A DNA stretch of 64,000 bases from CALREJ01 sp964533375 (lineage in GTDB: Bacteria; Patescibacteriota; Gracilibacteria; Peribacterales; Peribacteraceae). The notes beneath the pieces were generated by a model. The model did no database searches, was not told the origin of the DNA, and saw only the letters and a program-made list of their open reading frames with translations. The DNA lies in assembly GCA_964533375.1 (NCBI GenBank), contig CAZHLW010000001.1, positions 310,001-374,000 on the forward strand, written 5' to 3'. A program made the translations under genes and the position numbers. Below are positions 25,303-33,699 of this stretch, piece by piece (position 1 is the first letter of the stretch; the number at the start of each line of letters is the position of its first letter).

Positions 25303-25782
25303 ATGGATACGAAGACTATCACCATCACCCGTACATTCGACGCCCCGCTCACACGCGTGTGGCAGGCATTTACCGATCCTGAGATGATCAAACTCTGGTG
25401 GGGCCCGAAAGACTTTTCGGCACCGAGTGTAGAGATCGATTTCCGCGAAGGTGGAAAGTATCTGTACTGCATGCGCGGCGCGATGGGGCCCGGGATGCCT
25501 GAACAGGATTTCTGGAGTGGAGGCGTGTACGAGGAAATCATCCCGATGCAGAAGATTGTCTGCACCGATCATTTTGCAGATGCCGACGGCAACTGGTTGA
25601 ACGGCAAAGACATCGGCATGCCTGGCGAGTGGCCCGATGAAATGCGTGTGACTTTCAGCTTCACCGAAGAAAACGGGAAGACCACGCTCCATCTTGTGCA
25701 CGAAGGGCATCCTGCCGAAATGGCCGGGGACGCCAATGCCGGCTGGAGCCAGTCTCTCGATAAGCTGGAGGCGGCGTTGTGA
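25303..25782 (+). CDS. SRPBCC/AHSA1-family protein
   Basis: The 159-residue protein matches the START-like AHSA1 family: ITRTFDAPLTRVWQAFTDPE at the start, WWGPKDFSAP, DFREGGKYLYCMRG, and a C-terminal helix GWSQSLDKLEAAL. These proteins form a hydrophobic cavity that binds small ligands; many are of unknown role. It is the second gene of an operon with the ArsR regulator. A pyrimidine-rich tract (TCTCTCTTCTT) precedes its ATG in place of a Shine-Dalgarno site. Confidence 0.9.
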   Translation: MDTKTITITRTFDAPLTRVWQAFTDPEMIKLWWGPKDFSAPSVEIDFREGGKYLYCMRGAMGPGMPEQDFWSGGVYEEIIPMQKIVCTDHFADADGNWLNGKDIGMPGEWPDEMRVTFSFTEENGKTTLHLVHEGHPAEMAGDANAGWSQSLDKLEAAL

Positions 25783-25796
25783 TGATTATTTTTGTA

Positions 25797-25825
25797 GTAG
25801 AGCCGTCCCAACGGGGCGGCTCTAC
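25797..25825 (+). terminator. Hairpin after the arsR-SRPBCC operon
   Basis: Perfect arms GTAGAGCCG and CGGCTCTAC enclose an 11-nt loop, 15 nt past the stop codon. No long T-run follows, so it may be a REP-type element that doubles as an end signal. Confidence 0.55.
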
Positions 25826-25925
25826 GGGTTATCCCATTTCCATTTTGTTTCTATGAGACCACCGGTCGTCTTGCTGACTATGTTCTCACTATGGAATAAT
25901 TTCGTATCCCTTACCCAACACCACT

Positions 25926-26300
25926 ATGCGTTACGTTGATGGATTCGTGATCCCCATCTCGAAGAAAAATACCGCTGCCTACAAGAAGGTAGCCAGCGAT
26001 GCCGGCAAGGTATGGATGAAGCACGGCGCTCTGCAGTACATTGAGTGCGTGGGTGATGATCTGACCCCGGAAAACTCCACGATGCCGTTTCCGAAAATGG
26101 CCAAGATGAAAGAAGGCGAGACTGTTATCTTCTCTTTCATTGTGTACAAGTCCAGGGCACATCGCGACCGCGTGAACAAGGCGGTGATGAAAGAATTTGA
26201 AAAGACCTACAAAAAAGGCGATGAGAAAAAAATGCCGTTTGATATGAAGCGCATCGCATTCGCCGGCTTCACCGCGCTGGTGGATCTGACGGCAAAATAG
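25926..26300 (+). CDS. DUF1428 family protein
   Basis: The 124-residue protein starts MRYVDGFVIPISKKN and contains the family's KVWMKHGALQYIECVGDD and KEGETVIFSFIVYKSRAHRD segments, ending in a helix plus MPFDMKRIAFAGF. This is the DUF1428/YbaA group, a dimeric alpha-beta barrel fold of unknown function. It often occurs near SRPBCC and ArsR genes, as here. Its 3' end overlaps the convergent membrane-protein gene by 32 nt. Confidence 0.9.
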   Translation: MRYVDGFVIPISKKNTAAYKKVASDAGKVWMKHGALQYIECVGDDLTPENSTMPFPKMAKMKEGETVIFSFIVYKSRAHRDRVNKAVMKEFEKTYKKGDEKKMPFDMKRIAFAGFTALVDLTAK

Positions 26301-26577
26301 GAGCGGGATCCGGGATGCGCTTTTTGAACATCCTGGGTTTGAATTTTTCCATTATCTGACGCATGGCGGCCCGTACTTTCTTTGGAATGAGAAAGCCGAA
26401 CCCCAGTAATTCCAGTCCGATGAGCGCCATCCAGGCGCCGGGCGTGAAAGGGGTCACCAGCGCAAAGAGTCCGAAAAGCAAACAGAAGACGCCGAGGATT
26501 TTCCGCAGGACCGGCCACATGGCAACAGCATAGAACAGTTTCCCAAAAACGCCCCCACATTCTTTCCTTTTTTGCAT
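26269..26577 (-). CDS. PGPGW-type small membrane protein
   Basis: The 102-residue product has two adjacent membrane spans (roughly residues 20-38 and 44-58) joined by TPFTPGAW, a variant of the PGPGW motif that defines a family of small inner-membrane proteins. A basic amphipathic C-terminus follows. The start at 26577 (MQKRKECGGVF) is chosen because upstream codons are antisense to the MFS gene start. It is divergent from that MFS gene with only 42 nt between starts. Function unknown. Confidence 0.7.
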   Translation of the reverse strand: MQKRKECGGVFGKLFYAVAMWPVLRKILGVFCLLFGLFALVTPFTPGAWMALIGLELLGFGFLIPKKVRAAMRQIMEKFKPRMFKKRIPDPAPILPSDPPAR

Positions 26578-26619
26578 CGGGTCTTTACACTCCTGACTCT
26601 TCCTCCTCCCGGACATATC

Positions 26620-28044
26620 ATGCAGCAAAAATCCCCCTGGTTCATTTTCGCGCTCGTCGGCATCGCCCAGTTTATGGTGGTGCTGGATGCGAGCATTACC
26701 AACGTCGCCCTGCCCGCTATCCAGAAAGCGCTGCAGTTCGATACCGCGACGCTCCAGTGGGTTGTGACTTCCTATGCCCTGACCTTCGGCGGATTCCTGC
26801 TCCTTGGTGGCCGTGCCGCGGATCTGTTCGGACACCGCCGCGTGCTGATGATAGGCCTTGCGGGATTTACGTTCGTCTCACTTCTTATTGGTTTTGCAGA
26901 GTCCGCAACCATGCTCATTGTGCTCCGTGCACTGCAGGGAATAACAGGCGCGATGCTCTCTCCGGCTGCCATGTCGATCATCCTCATCACTTTCCCGGAA
27001 GGCCCCGACCGCAACCGCGCGTTCGGGTACTGGACAACTATTGCCACGGGAGGTGCTGCAGCGGGTCTGTTGCTTGGCGGACTGCTCACGCAGTACTTCG
27101 GATGGGAGATGAATTTTTTCGTGAACGTACCGATCGGCATTCTTGTCACGTATCTCATCGGGAAAAATGTGCCTATGCACAAGCAGGAAATGGCGCATGC
27201 CAGTCTGGATCTGCCGGGTGCCTTTCTGGTGACCGCTGGCCTGACGCTCTTTGTCTATGTCATCAGTGAGGCGCCGGTCTGGGGCTGGCTCAGCAGTATG
27301 ACGCTTACATGGGGCGCGGTTGCCGTTGCGCTCCTTGTCGGCTTTGTCATCAATGAATCGTATGTGAAACACCCGCTCATGCCGCTTTCCATTTTCCTGA
27401 GGCGCAATCTGGTCGGTTCGAACATCATGATGGCCCCCATCATGGCCGGAGCGTTTGGCATGTTCTTCCTGGTATCGCTCTACATCCAGTCAGTCCTCAA
27501 ATATTCACCGCTCGTGACGGGGCTTAGCTTCCTGCCGTTCCCGCTGATCCTGGGCGTGACATCGCCGCGCGTTGCACCGTTTGTCGGCAGGTACGGGTAC
27601 AAGCCGTTCATTATTGGCGGGCCGCTTCTGGTTGCGCTCAGCATGGCATGGCTCATTCGCCTGCCGGTTGAGGGAAATTACGTTATCGATCTGCTTCCGA
27701 ACATGATCCTGATGCCGCTTGGTTTGGCGTTCACCTTCATGGCGCTTATCATTGCCGCGACCACGGGTGTTGCCGAAAACGAATCCGGACTCGCATCAGG
27801 ACTCATCAGTACATCGCAACAGATGGGAGGCGCGCTCGGCCTTGCCATTCTCAGCAGTGTGGCTGCGTCGGCTACTGCGTCGCATGCGGCAATGGGCGAC
27901 ATTGAAGCATTGATGTTCGGATATCACCGCGCATTTTTCGTTGCCGCACTTCTGGTACTCATCGCCATTGTTTTGGGGGCATTTATTATCAAAGAGAAGA
28001 AAGGGGGACCGGTGAAGCCGGAGATGCAGGCGCATGGAATGTAA
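26620..28044 (+). CDS. DHA2 (EmrB/QacA) family MFS drug transporter
   Basis: This 474-residue protein has about 14 membrane spans and the DHA2 signatures: N-terminal MVVLDASITNVALPAIQKAL, motif A GGRAADLFGHRRVLM, and motif C-like GITGAMLSPAAMSIIL. It should be a proton-coupled multidrug efflux pump. The start at 26620 gives a short N-terminal tail before span 1. TACACT lies in its upstream region (26586-26591), leaving a leader of about 25 nt rich in pyrimidines. Confidence 0.93.
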   Translation: MQQKSPWFIFALVGIAQFMVVLDASITNVALPAIQKALQFDTATLQWVVTSYALTFGGFLLLGGRAADLFGHRRVLMIGLAGFTFVSLLIGFAESATMLIVLRALQGITGAMLSPAAMSIILITFPEGPDRNRAFGYWTTIATGGAAAGLLLGGLLTQYFGWEMNFFVNVPIGILVTYLIGKNVPMHKQEMAHASLDLPGAFLVTAGLTLFVYVISEAPVWGWLSSMTLTWGAVAVALLVGFVINESYVKHPLMPLSIFLRRNLVGSNIMMAPIMAGAFGMFFLVSLYIQSVLKYSPLVTGLSFLPFPLILGVTSPRVAPFVGRYGYKPFIIGGPLLVALSMAWLIRLPVEGNYVIDLLPNMILMPLGLAFTFMALIIAATTGVAENESGLASGLISTSQQMGGALGLAILSSVAASATASHAAMGDIEALMFGYHRAFFVAALLVLIAIVLGAFIIKEKKGGPVKPEMQAHGM

Positions 28045-28052
28045 CTTTAAAA

Positions 28053-28077
28053 AACCCTGCTCACTTGGAGCAGGGTT
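28053..28077 (+). terminator. Rho-independent terminator of the MFS gene
   Basis: AACCCTGCTC and GAGCAGGGTT form a stem with a short loop, flanked by A and T-rich runs, directly after the stop codon. Confidence 0.75.
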
Positions 28078-28110
28078 GGTTCATTCCTTTTTTGCATATG
28101 GGTCGGTGAG

Positions 28111-28602
28111 CTACATTAGATTGCTGGCCACAGCCGGCCGTCCGTCCAGGAATCGCTTGTGAGCTTGGCATCCAACTGACCAGTTCTCTTGAATGAATTC
28201 TATGAGCCTTTCCAGAGAGAACGCATAGATCGAGCTGGGATGTGCCATGATGTCTGCCAGCATTCCATCTTTTTTGAAGGTCGCGTAGCTGATGTCGTAG
28301 GTTGTCGTGCTGCGCGCCTGGCCCCGGATAGGCAGAGTTTCTCCATAGGCTTTCCATCCCAATGGGGGAATCTCATCCAGCAATTGCTTGATGGCCCTCT
28401 GTGGGAAAACGTACTTCTCCTGGGGATCGCGCTGCATGCAATCCAGTAGTCTGCTGAACTGTCCTTCGGGCACCTCGTAGGTCGCACACCAGCGGACCTT
28501 TCGCTGTCGAAAATTGCTCATGGCCTGAAGAACTTCTCTGGTTGGACTATCGAGGACCAAACAAATTTCCTGCCCGTCCGTTGCGATGTAGACATTTGCC
28601 AT
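28111..28602 (-). CDS. Hypothetical protein, 163 aa
   Basis: A soluble, mixed alpha/beta protein starting MANVYIATDGQEICLVLDSP with no signal, membrane span or known motif. It contains three cysteines and a charged central region. The purine run AAAGGG lies 7 nt before the ATG, one of the few Shine-Dalgarno-like sites here. It is divergent from the TrmB-like gene across an AT-rich 171-nt gap. No function can be assigned. Confidence 0.65.
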   Translation of the reverse strand: MANVYIATDGQEICLVLDSPTREVLQAMSNFRQRKVRWCATYEVPEGQFSRLLDCMQRDPQEKYVFPQRAIKQLLDEIPPLGWKAYGETLPIRGQARSTTTYDISYATFKKDGMLADIMAHPSSIYAFSLERLIEFIQENWSVGCQAHKRFLDGRPAVASNLM

Positions 28603-28740
28603 GTTTCTACCCTTTGCTTTTGAAGTGAAATGAACAACGTGATCACGCAGTCAGTGTATGGTCAGTGGTTTTATCTGCCACTCCTGTAGGCAATAAAAAG
28701 AATATTATATTAAAAAATGGCTTTTATAGGCCAAAATATA

Positions 28741-28769
28741 TGCTAAAATTCTGCCGATATTTCCGGCAG
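28741..28769 (+). promoter_or_regulatory. Extended -10 and operator-like palindrome of the TrmB-like gene
   Basis: TGCTAAAAT (28741-28749) is followed at once by the inverted repeat CTGCCG-ATATTTC-CGGCAG (28751-28769), which ends 4 nt before the ATG. Its location suits autoregulation. Confidence 0.5.
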
Positions 28770-28773
28770 CATT

Positions 28774-29523
28774 ATGGATATTCGTGCAATTCTCGAGCGC
28801 AACAGCTTTGAACCGAAGGAGGCATCGGTCTATTTGGCTGCCCTGGAATTTGGCATGTCTCCAATCAGCGTGATTGCCAAAAAAGCGGGACTACGTCGTT
28901 CCACTACCTACGAAATTCTCCAGAGACTCTCCCAAAAAGGTATCGCTGAGTTCTTCGTTCGCAAGAGCACTCGTTATTATTCGGTCATTTCCCCCAAACT
29001 TCTTCATGAAACCATTCAATCATCCGTGAAGGAACTGGAACAGGTATTGCCTCAACTCTCCGCTATCCACAATGAAATTGTCCACAAGCCGCGCATCACG
29101 TTTTACGAAGGCAAAGAAGATGTGAAGCGTCTGTTTCTGGATTGTTTGAATGCGAAGGGGGATATCTGCAATTACTTCCATCCCGAGGGGCCGGTAAAAT
29201 ATTTTGGCATGGAGTGGCTGAAAAAGAACATGATACAAAAACTTCTGGAGCATCACATTCGTGTTCGCGTGATTATGCCGCCTACCCCTCTTGCAAAGAG
29301 ATTTCTGCAGGACCGTGAGAGTGCCGATCGTATTCAGCGTGTTATTTACCGGAAAGATTTGCCATTTCTGAACGAAGTCGTGATCTACGACGACAAAGTA
29401 GCGCATTTTTCCTTCGAGGAAGATTTTGCATTCCTCATTCAAAGCAAGCACGTCGCCGATACACATAGGGCGATTTTTGAATTGGCATGGGAGAGCACGT
29501 CGTTACGCGGCAAGGAAAAATGA
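28774..29523 (+). CDS. TrmB-family transcriptional regulator
   Basis: The 249-residue protein opens with a TrmB-type winged helix: FEPKEASVYLAALEFGMSP, VIAKKAGLRRSTTYEILQRL and a wing. A coiled helix (about residues 75-105) leads to a C-terminal domain related to the phospholipase D-like fold found in TrmB-like regulators (ITFYEGKEDVKRLF and later VVIYDDKVAHFSFEED). It lacks the sugar-binding half of archaeal TrmB. A palindrome just before the start suggests self-control; the MFS gene downstream is a possible target. Confidence 0.85.
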   Translation: MDIRAILERNSFEPKEASVYLAALEFGMSPISVIAKKAGLRRSTTYEILQRLSQKGIAEFFVRKSTRYYSVISPKLLHETIQSSVKELEQVLPQLSAIHNEIVHKPRITFYEGKEDVKRLFLDCLNAKGDICNYFHPEGPVKYFGMEWLKKNMIQKLLEHHIRVRVIMPPTPLAKRFLQDRESADRIQRVIYRKDLPFLNEVVIYDDKVAHFSFEEDFAFLIQSKHVADTHRAIFELAWESTSLRGKEK

Positions 29524-29627
29524 AAATTATCACTTTAACAGAATAGTCCTATTACCCGCCAATCTCGCCCAGGAAATCCGGTTTTTTCTCTGCGGGGAAA
29601 CGTTTTTTGCGATAGTATGAACGGACC

Positions 29628-30920
29628 ATGAAAGCCTTTTACCACATTGTTGCAAATACTCTCGTTGCGTCTCTCACAACCTTCGTTGTGTGGTTTGCGC
29701 TGACATTCTTTGTCTACCTGCAAACCCAGTCGGTGTTTGCCACATCCCTGCTTGCGGGTGTGTATCTGGTTCTCATGTCCGGGTCCAGCTTCTGGTTCGG
29801 GAGCATTGTCGACCATCACCGTAAAAAGTCCGCGATGATTTTTTCGAGCTCCATGACGTTCGTTATTTTCTGCATTGCTTTTGCCATCTACCTGCTTGCT
29901 CCGGAAGAAGCATTCAAGTCGGTCAGCAGTCCCATTCTCTGGATTTTCAGTCCGCTCATTCTCCTTGGCGTGATTTTCGGCAACATCCGCAACATCGCGC
30001 TGGCAACGCTTGTTACCATCCTTGTTCCGGAACATGATCGCGATAAAGCGAACGGGCTTGTGGGCATGGTGAACGGCGTCACATTCCTGGTGGTCTCCGT
30101 CATATCTGGATTTCTGGTTGCGATGGGCGGCATGTTCTATGTGCTGATTCTCTCCATCAGCCTGACACTCGCAGTCATTGTGCATCTGCTTCTTTTGTCG
30201 GTACCGGAAGAGAAGATTGTCCATTCCGAAGACAAACCCAAAAAGGTCGATATCCGCGGCACCATCAAAGTCATCAATACTATTCCCGGGCTCTTTGCCC
30301 TCATTTTCTTTACCACGTTCAATAACTTCCTGGGAGGTTCCTTCATGTCACTGATGGACGGTTACGGTCTCTCCCTCGTTTCCGTGCAGGTGTGGGGAGT
30401 ACTGTGGGGCATCCTCAGCACGGCGTTTATTGTGGGCGGCATCATCATTTCCAAATTCGGCCTCGGCAAAAATCCGCTGCGCTCGCTGTTCTTCACGAAC
30501 ATCACCATCTGGACCATCAGTATTTTCTTCACCATCCAGCCGTCCATCATCCTCCTGATGATCGGTATGTTTATCTACCTGGCAGTCGTGCCGTTCATTG
30601 AAGCATCCGAGCACACCATTATGCAGAAGGTCGTGCCGCTCGAACGGCAGGGAAGAGTGATGGGCTTTGCGCAGAGTGTGGAAATGGCGGTCTCGCCGCT
30701 GATGGCCTTCATCATCGGCCCGCTCACGCAGTTCATCTTCATTCCGTTTATGACAGACGGACGCGGTGCTGAGTTGATCGGCTGGTGGTTTGGCACAGGC
30801 TCCGGCCGCGGGATCGCGCTGGTCTTTACGGTCACGGGTATTGTCGGACTTCTTGTGACGCTGCTTGCCATGAGTTCGCGGTTTTACAAAACGCTCTCGA
30901 AGCAGTATCTGGCGGCGTAA
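29628..30920 (+). CDS. MFS transporter (EntS/MFS_3-like)
   Basis: The 430-residue protein has 11-12 predicted spans, a short first loop motif FWFGSIVDHHRKKSAM between spans 2 and 3, and a central cytoplasmic loop (PEEKIVHSEDKPKKVD). It resembles the enterobactin-exporter-like MFS group; the substrate is unknown. A TAGTAT box lies 9 nt before the ATG, so it may have its own promoter even though the TrmB-like gene ends only 104 nt upstream. Confidence 0.87.
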   Translation: MKAFYHIVANTLVASLTTFVVWFALTFFVYLQTQSVFATSLLAGVYLVLMSGSSFWFGSIVDHHRKKSAMIFSSSMTFVIFCIAFAIYLLAPEEAFKSVSSPILWIFSPLILLGVIFGNIRNIALATLVTILVPEHDRDKANGLVGMVNGVTFLVVSVISGFLVAMGGMFYVLILSISLTLAVIVHLLLLSVPEEKIVHSEDKPKKVDIRGTIKVINTIPGLFALIFFTTFNNFLGGSFMSLMDGYGLSLVSVQVWGVLWGILSTAFIVGGIIISKFGLGKNPLRSLFFTNITIWTISIFFTIQPSIILLMIGMFIYLAVVPFIEASEHTIMQKVVPLERQGRVMGFAQSVEMAVSPLMAFIIGPLTQFIFIPFMTDGRGAELIGWWFGTGSGRGIALVFTVTGIVGLLVTLLAMSSRFYKTLSKQYLAA

Positions 30921-30929
30921 CGAGCAGTC

Positions 30930-31028
30930 TCAGTACAGCAGTGCCTCGACGATCATGTAGACAATGAGTCCAAACATGATAATGGAAAAGACGATCGCTC
31001 TGCCGACGAAGAAATTGCGGAGTTTCAC
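30930..31028 (-). CDS. Single-span membrane microprotein, 32 aa, GTG start
   Basis: The frame starts at GTG 31028 and encodes a basic N-terminus (KLRNFFVGRA) followed by one membrane span (IVFSIIMFGLIVYMIVEALL). The start codon overlaps the stop of the upstream gene in the sequence GTGA (31025-31028), the classic arrangement for translational coupling, which is strong support for such a short gene. It is the last gene of the operon 31882 to 30930. Function unknown. Confidence 0.6.
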   Translation of the reverse strand: MKLRNFFVGRAIVFSIIMFGLIVYMIVEALLY

Positions 31029-31432
31029 AGAGCGACATGGGTATTCCCTTTCCCATATCGTTGAAACAGATCATCAATATCGACATACGGATCATTCAGT
31101 TCAGCTTCTGTGGGCTCATCGCTATGATTCGCGACAACGACGTTATCAGATGCATCATCCGGATCCATTGCATCACCCGGCTCGACATACGGTTGGTCTG
31201 CGAGATATCTGATAGAGGGATTTCTCACGGGGGTCACAGAGACAATCTCAATATTGTCAGGTGGCATTTGGGTACCTGTACTATCCAGCGCGCTGAGTAA
31301 ATTGGCCAGATCAACCTGGAACTGTGCTGCATTAAACTCCTCCGGACTCAATCCGATGCGCATTCTTATATCTGTCATAGGCACATCCCGCGGTGGCGGA
31401 ATCTCTTCGTCGGATGGAATGTCAGTGGACAT
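31025..31432 (-). CDS. Hypothetical acidic protein, 135 aa
   Basis: A soluble, Asp/Glu/Pro-rich protein, probably partly disordered at both ends (MSTDIPSDEEIPPPRDVP and EPGDAMDPDDASD), with a short ordered part around GLSPEEFNAAQFQVDLANLL. The ATG is preceded by CCTCCT, the complement of a Shine-Dalgarno sequence, and lies 12 nt after the upstream stop. It overlaps the membrane microprotein gene by 4 nt. No family recognised. Confidence 0.65.
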   Translation of the reverse strand: MSTDIPSDEEIPPPRDVPMTDIRMRIGLSPEEFNAAQFQVDLANLLSALDSTGTQMPPDNIEIVSVTPVRNPSIRYLADQPYVEPGDAMDPDDASDNVVVANHSDEPTEAELNDPYVDIDDLFQRYGKGNTHVAL

Positions 31433-31444
31433 AGGAGGATTATT

Positions 31445-31882
31445 CTACGCGCCTTTTTCGATGGATGCCAAAAACGCCTCAACGGTCGGGTAGATGTCAT
31501 CAAAAATGAGATACAGGCTTTCCGCCTCTTTCTGTTCTCCAATCAAAATGCACCTCTTTCCCATGCCAAACGCGGCTCCGGCTTCAATATGGCAGGACTT
31601 TCCGGCAGGCAGGAGCATCACAAAGACATCGCTGTTTTTCTGGCCGTTCATGTCATTATCAAAAACCTCCCGCACGTATGAATCATTCCTCCAGTCCAGT
31701 TTTTCAAATGCGTCCATATCTTCATGCGGATCATTCGTTGCTCTGCTGATGTTATGCGGCTGTTCCAGGAAACAGTAGACTTCAAACCCTTTGGCACGGA
31801 TCTGTTTCGCAAGATCAATGACATTATCACGATTGCGCCAGCGGCCGGAGACGAAGAAGTCGTAGTGGGGGACTGTTACCAT
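31445..31882 (-). CDS. Nucleoside 2-deoxyribosyltransferase-like protein
   Basis: The 145-residue protein has the Rossmann-like pattern of the family: a YDFFVSGRWRNRD opening, a middle acidic segment, SDVFVMLLPAGKSCHIEAG with the Glu expected for catalysis, and AFGMGKRCILIGE. Family members cleave N-glycosidic bonds of (deoxy)nucleosides or nucleotides; several relatives sense or destroy nucleotide signals, so the natural substrate is open. TAGACT lies 6 nt before the ATG, implying a leaderless transcript for this first gene of the operon. Confidence 0.65.
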   Translation of the reverse strand: MVTVPHYDFFVSGRWRNRDNVIDLAKQIRAKGFEVYCFLEQPHNISRATNDPHEDMDAFEKLDWRNDSYVREVFDNDMNGQKNSDVFVMLLPAGKSCHIEAGAAFGMGKRCILIGEQKEAESLYLIFDDIYPTVEAFLASIEKGA

Positions 31883-31921
31883 GCCTCAAGTCTAACACTT
31901 TTCTTTGGGTATTATACTTTC

Positions 31922-32491
31922 TTACATTCGGATAATCTTTCCGGCAGTCAATTGGTCCAATTCCTGTACAGCGTGAACCAACCCCAGTTTCTGTGCCTCT
32001 TGAGGCGTATAAAGAGTGTCCTCCTTATCCATTACTTCTATTATCTGTTCCACAGTCATGCTTGAACATGCCGCAATAGTTTCAGCAATTCTTCGCTGAT
32101 CTCTTTCAATGTATTGCAATGCAGATTTTAGATCGCCTGCGTCCAAACTTACACGGCCGTCTGCATTGGCGCGAAATGTTCGCACCACGCCATGCATCAT
32201 GAATCGTGCATTTGGGGTTGCCAGTCTTTGCTTGCCTGCAAGAAAGACAACGTTTGCGATCGAGTCGACTGTACCAATATTATGCGTTGTCAGATTGATT
32301 GGTAATGCTTTTAACATGTTGTGGAGTTCAATACCAACATCAACATTTCCTCCACTGGATGATAAAAGGAGATGTACATCCTGTATTCCATTATTCATGA
32401 GGTCTACAACTGTGTGTTCCAGTTTATCAGCACTATCAGCACTAATGTCATTCGTAAATTTCAGGTACGTTGTTTCTGCTTTGTCGGTCAT
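31922..32491 (-). CDS. ClpP-like serine protease
   Basis: The 189-residue protein has the ClpP/crotonase fold pattern: SSSGGNVDVGIELHNML, the nucleophile Ser77 in GTVDSIANVVFLAG, and His100 in ARFMMHGVV. It is divergent from housekeeping ClpP, where the Ser motif is GxAAS(M/A), and the base composition is more AT-rich than its neighbours. It may process a narrow set of targets or pair with ClpC at 41760-44369; both are inferences. Its ATG follows AATTTCCCCTGTTTCT. Confidence 0.82.
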   Translation of the reverse strand: MTDKAETTYLKFTNDISADSADKLEHTVVDLMNNGIQDVHLLLSSSGGNVDVGIELHNMLKALPINLTTHNIGTVDSIANVVFLAGKQRLATPNARFMMHGVVRTFRANADGRVSLDAGDLKSALQYIERDQRRIAETIAACSSMTVEQIIEVMDKEDTLYTPQEAQKLGLVHAVQELDQLTAGKIIRM

Positions 32492-32598
32492 AGAAACAGG
32501 GGAAATTAATTGTTATTATAAATTATAAATAAATATTGTCAAATTAAGCTATATTCTTATTATGTGCCCTAAATACGTCTATACGCTACCATAAGCAC

Positions 32599-32928
32599 AT
32601 GGCTACCGCAGAATCCACCGCCACCTACATCGTCGACCAGCTCAGCAGTCTCCCCACTGTCCGTATCCGGAAGATGTTTGGCGAGTACGCGCTCTACTAT
32701 CAGGAAAAAGTTGTCGCCCTTATTTGCGATGACCGGTTGTACGTGAAGAAGACGAAGGCAGGGGAGGCATTGATCGATGACATCATCGAAGACTCGCCCT
32801 ATCCCGGAGCCAGGCCGCACTTCCTCATCGACGAGGCACAGTGGGAAGATCGTGAATGGCTGACTCAGCTCATCGAAAAAACTGCAGCGGAGGTACCGGC
32901 TTCCAAAGCTAAACCCAAGAAAAAATAG
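32599..32928 (+). CDS. TfoX N-terminal domain protein
   Basis: The 109-residue protein consists of a single TfoX_N domain: TVRIRKMFGEYALYYQEKVVALICDDRLYVK, then PYPGARPHFLIDE. In proteobacteria TfoX/Sxy promotes competence, but stand-alone N-domains are common and uncharacterised. The basic tail PASKAKPKKK is extra. TACCAT lies 6 nt before the ATG, a leaderless-type start. It is followed 24 nt later by the VIT1-like gene, likely one operon. Confidence 0.88.
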   Translation: MATAESTATYIVDQLSSLPTVRIRKMFGEYALYYQEKVVALICDDRLYVKKTKAGEALIDDIIEDSPYPGARPHFLIDEAQWEDREWLTQLIEKTAAEVPASKAKPKKK

Positions 32929-32952
32929 GCAAACAAAGAAAGGAGCAGTAGT

Positions 32953-33699
32953 ATGGGGACCATGTCGGTCAGCAAAAAAGCCTTCGAGCAGCACCGGGCT
33001 CAGGAGCACCATGGCCATCGCTTCGGGTCATACATTCGCGAGATTGTGTACGGCGGGAACGACGGCATTGTTACGACGTTTGCAGTCGTTGCCGGAACGA
33101 TGGGTGCGGATTTACCGCATACAATTGTGATTATCCTCGGTCTCGCCAATCTTTTTGCCGACGGCCTCTCCATGGCGACCGGCGCATATCTGTCCGAAAA
33201 ATCCCAGCAGGCCCAGCGCATGCGCATCCGTCGTGAGGAGCTGCAGGAAATTGAAGATCACCCCGAGATGGAACGCGAAGAAGTGCGGCGGTATCTTGCA
33301 ACACTCGGTTTCAAAGGAAAGGACCTGGACCGCGCTGTGACAGTCGTGACCAGCGACAAAGAACAATGGGCGGATATGATGATGGTGGGGGAGCACGGCT
33401 ACGTGAAAGGGGAGCAGTCCACGCCGCTTTTGGATGGCATCATGACCTTCTGTTCGTTCGTGGCCTTCGGCGCCATTCCGCTCGTTCCGTATTTCCTGGG
33501 CATCAATGCTGCAGATCGTTTTTCCATTGCGATTGTCGGTACATTTATTGCATTGGTTTTACTGGGTGGCGCCCGCAGTATTGTCACACGCGAAAAGCTC
33601 TGGCGCGGGCCGCTCGAAATTGTGCTGGTCGGAGCGATTGGTGCGTTTGTGGCGTACGGAGTGGGGGTGCTTTTGAAGTCGGTGGGAGCAGATGCTTAA
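32953..33699 (+). CDS. VIT1/CCC1-family metal transporter
   Basis: The 248-residue membrane protein has the family's start YIREIVYGGNDGIVTTFAVVAG, a second span with ANLFADGLSMATGAYLSEKS, a helical cytoplasmic hydrophilic domain (about residues 80-150) that binds metal in characterised members, and three C-terminal spans. It probably moves Fe2+ or Mn2+. A genuine Shine-Dalgarno sequence AAAGGAG lies 8-9 nt before the ATG, unusual in this window. Its TAA stop overlaps the stop of the convergent gene in TTAA. Confidence 0.92.
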   Translation: MGTMSVSKKAFEQHRAQEHHGHRFGSYIREIVYGGNDGIVTTFAVVAGTMGADLPHTIVIILGLANLFADGLSMATGAYLSEKSQQAQRMRIRREELQEIEDHPEMEREEVRRYLATLGFKGKDLDRAVTVVTSDKEQWADMMMVGEHGYVKGEQSTPLLDGIMTFCSFVAFGAIPLVPYFLGINAADRFSIAIVGTFIALVLLGGARSIVTREKLWRGPLEIVLVGAIGAFVAYGVGVLLKSVGADA

